This document shows positions 61,396-64,000 of a stretch of DNA of 64,000 bases, piece by piece. The stretch is from Phytoseiulus persimilis (lineage: Eukaryota > Arthropoda > Arachnida > Mesostigmata > Phytoseiidae). Position 1 is the first letter of the stretch. The number at the start of each line of letters is the position of its first letter. Made by a program: the position numbers and the translations under genes. The stretch is from positions 7,750,001 to 7,814,000 of the forward strand of contig CM075101.1 in the NCBI GenBank assembly GCA_037576195.1, read 5' to 3'. The notes beneath the pieces were generated by a model. It ran no database searches. It saw nothing but the letters and a program-made list of their open reading frames with translations, and had not been told where the DNA came from.

Positions 61396-64000
61396 CACAG
61401 AGACAGACTCACTCACATGGAGAAAGGGGACCAGCGCCGCATTGGCACTGCTACCATCAGTAGCGAAGGAAGAAGAAAGCCTTTTCCTCTCAACCAACTC
61501 TGGTGGTGGAGGCGCTTCTTCGTCGACGACGATCCCTTCCCTCAATGGCAAATACGACCACTATCGCCCATAAACACGAACGTCAAGAGCCCGGAATGAT
61601 CTTTGTATGTTTGCTGAAAACAGTTATGTAATACACGAGGTACAGAGCAATTAGCGCTGTCGTGCATCTCTTGCATCACCCTCACTTAGGGCTGAGAAGC
61701 TTTTCGAATCGGACTTCTGAGGGAACGAGCGACGGGTGCCAGATGATGTTGTGAAAACTAGCGATGTCCTACGTTACGCTATTTTGCGGGAGATGTAATT
61801 CCTTAGCACATGCGCTTACCTGATCCGGGCTGCTCCATCATAACTGAGGACGGGCATTAGGAGACAGTATGATGATGGCGATCCGAAAGATCACATGAAA
61901 AAGGGCCCACGGCACTGACGCCGGAAACCTGCCCTGTATCAACAACTACGAAGACAGCAACATCGAACGTGGCATCGACAAGAGCAACAATATTATCAGC
62001 ATCGGTTAACGACAACGGTCTGCAGCTTTTGCACGATCAAGTTATGGACATTATACTTGTTTACCGTTGGTTTTGGTAACTGCTGCAATTTTGAGGCTCC
62101 CTGCGGAAACGCTCCTCAATGCGTGATGCTCGTTGATTAATTCGGGCGCTATCTGAAAGCTTTAGCTTGCGTCAGACAGAACCTCCGATGTAGAACTATC
62201 CCGTCCCGGGGGACTCGATTTGAGAGGAGCATGCATCTCCCGCGAGCAGACATACTGTTTTCGGTCGGTTCTGAAGGTGGTCGGGTCTTGCGCGAAGGCG
62301 GAGAAAGACTGGAACCGAGGTTGCCGGAGCCCGAACCCTGGCCACTTTCGCTCTCGTTGTCCTAGCTTTCCGGCTTCGTTCTCCCTCTGAAAGCCCGATT
62401 GGAATGTTCGCTGCAGCCGATGCGGGTGACACGGCTGCCCGAGAGAGACGCGGTTCGGCAAACTCGATATTCAAGCTCTCTCCGTCTGAAACCGGGGAAA
62501 AGTTCCATTTTTTTTCTCCTTCGGTAGAACCGGCAGCGGCTGTCGCAGCAGTGGCGTCCGTGTTATGACCACGGGGCGCGCAAAGCACAAAAACATCCAG
62601 ATGGTGGCTCATCCAGTCGGGTGAGCTGGCGAGCTAGCCAGCCAGACAATCACTCACAGCCAGCTAGATACGCTCTCCAGCGATCGTAGAAACAGCAGCA
62701 GTACTGCGCAAGGTTCAACTGAATTCGGGATCCTAGTCTGTGGACTACGTTCTCGAGCGCTGCCCTCTCGTGTCAGTTGGCAAACAGGCAGGCAGGTGGG
62801 CACTTCGCATGCTCTCTGGACGTTTAGTTCCGAGTTCACGGAGAGGGAAAGAGACCGCTCGAGAATCCCATGTGGATAAAAATGTGTTCCGGTAGGTCGA
62901 GTGCGAAGGCTCGTTCCAAAATCGAGCAAACTGTCTCCTTCGGAGGCAAAGAGCATTCTCTGGAATCGTCACCCGTCCTCTGGCAACCCAAGTCATACTG
63001 CCGCTGAGTTTATCAGAGTCGGCTTGTTGCCAAAGATCGATTTATCCGACGAGCAGGAAGAAGTCGCTTGAGTTTTCTTCATCTGGAAAAGAAATGAACG
63101 GACACCTCTGCACGGGGCAGGGGAACGACCCCGAACCCTTTTCTGTCCGGTGACCTCAGCAACAGCCGGCGGTCACGGCGGCGCTCAGTGAGGCTCGTCA
63201 CGATTCGGGCTTGAGGGGATCCGCCACCGGTCATTCCGGCTGACTTGGGATGTCCCTCAATTTTGCGCAACCAGAGTCCTTCGAACGGGATCGCGGACGA
63301 TTTTTCTGATTCCGAACCGACCTCGAACCGCTTCTCGACGGAGTGTTTTTTTGTCCGGCGCCAAACGGAAGCGAGCGTTCTGTTGTGCATCGTCCTGGGG
63401 GTGTGCGTTTCCAGAGTTTCTGTAATCGTGGAAGTATGTACGTATGCACTCTTTCAGACCGCACAGCTCATAATTGCCAGCCTGATGTGCGTCGTGCGGA
63501 GTCTAGTTCGTCAGAATGTGGCCGAATAGCTTCGTTCTCGACGTCATAATAACTACAGAAGTCCGCCGGCCGTCGGGAGAGGGCTTTCAGAGTCAGCGCA
63601 ACGACGGAGACTCGGGGAGTTGAGCAGTGATTTGCACCCAGGATCTCGGTGAACTGGAGCAAGGGTGTGATCTCAGTATAAACGGCCGCAAGCTGCACCA
63701 TGAGACACTTGACAGCCCTTTACGATGCTTTCTAAATTTAGTTTAAGACGTTATCAGCAAACGCAATCATACTTCCTGTGTGGAGTCGATTCTGATTCAT
63801 CGGCAGACCACCCGCATTTTATTAGCAAAGTAGCTCTCAAGTAGGAGAACGCGAACTCGGACGAGATGCGACTCGGCGATGGGGCTGTATCATCGAATCA
63901 GCGGAGAACTCTTAGACTTAAGAGTTCGGATTGGAACCGATAGGGAAGAGCCGCTTTGCAAAGCAATGATATTCGCAAAGCTACTGATCTGCTGCGGCGT

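Larger units (their letters stand above)
29286..64000 (+). other. spen: Split ends intron 1 (at least 34.7 kb, continues past the right edge)
   Basis: The donor is AAACG|GTACGC at 29286. No acceptor followed by RRM1-like coding sequence was seen. The stretch is rich in CpG and has far fewer recognisable transposons than the left 27 kb. It carries many simple-sequence patches (listed separately) and one ratchet-site candidate. Open frames of 100-250 codons are frequent on both strands, but none shows a known domain. In GC-rich sequence with few TAA/TAG/TGA codons, such lengths arise by chance. Nested genes or alternative first exons cannot be excluded. Confidence 0.7.

Noticed and set aside
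1-64000. CRISPR arrays, operons, phage or bacterial origins
   Set aside because: All confident genes are eukaryotic with spliceosomal introns; the tandem repeats present lack regular unique spacers.

Overview
The window is eukaryotic nuclear DNA. Genes are split by spliceosomal introns with GT-AG borders, and no bacterial gene organisation is visible. The best guess is a parasitiform arachnid (a mite such as a phytoseiid, or a tick). This rests on near-balanced base composition without obvious CpG loss, several very short introns beside very long ones, and three 5'-truncated non-LTR retrotransposon copies whose proteins look like the 'tick transposon' type. The species cannot be named from the sequence alone.

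Layout. (1) 33-4327, minus strand: first three coding exons of a zDHHC5/8-type palmitoyltransferase; the catalytic exons lie off the left edge. (2) 4328-10162: intergenic, with a pair of inverted ~185-bp repeats rich in 'TTTTCGGGGTC' words around a 45-bp tandem repeat, and a truncated non-LTR element. (3) 10163-12684, minus strand: a complete 8-exon gene for a 621-residue secreted/type I membrane protein with several fibronectin type III-like modules. I rebuilt it exon by exon, and every splice phase agrees. (4) 15400-18561, plus strand: a complete gene for the TFIIA large (alpha/beta) subunit, 353 residues in 9 exons, one of them a 9-nt microexon. A 72-bp near-perfect inverted repeat sits just upstream. 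(5) 18562-27400: repeat-bearing intergenic DNA with two more non-LTR copies; one is interrupted by a pogo/Tc1-like non-autonomous DNA transposon. (6) 27440-29285, plus strand: GC-rich promoter/leader and first coding exon of split ends (spen/SPEN). (7) 29286-64000: no further SPEN exon was found, so this appears to be more than 34.7 kb of SPEN intron 1. It holds many patches of 4-bp periodic simple sequence and trinucleotide runs, and one strong recursive-splice (ratchet) site candidate at 53147/53148.

The genes are unrelated housekeeping or regulatory loci (membrane lipidation of proteins, a surface receptor, basal transcription, a transcriptional co-repressor) and do not form an operon or cluster. 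The most interesting items are the candidate ratchet point in the giant SPEN intron, the altered Taspase1-type cleavage motif and microexon in TFIIA, the long inverted repeat between the receptor and TFIIA, the nested transposon, and the unusual drift of tetranucleotide words in the SPEN intron. Composition and similarity statements are from reading, not from computation.
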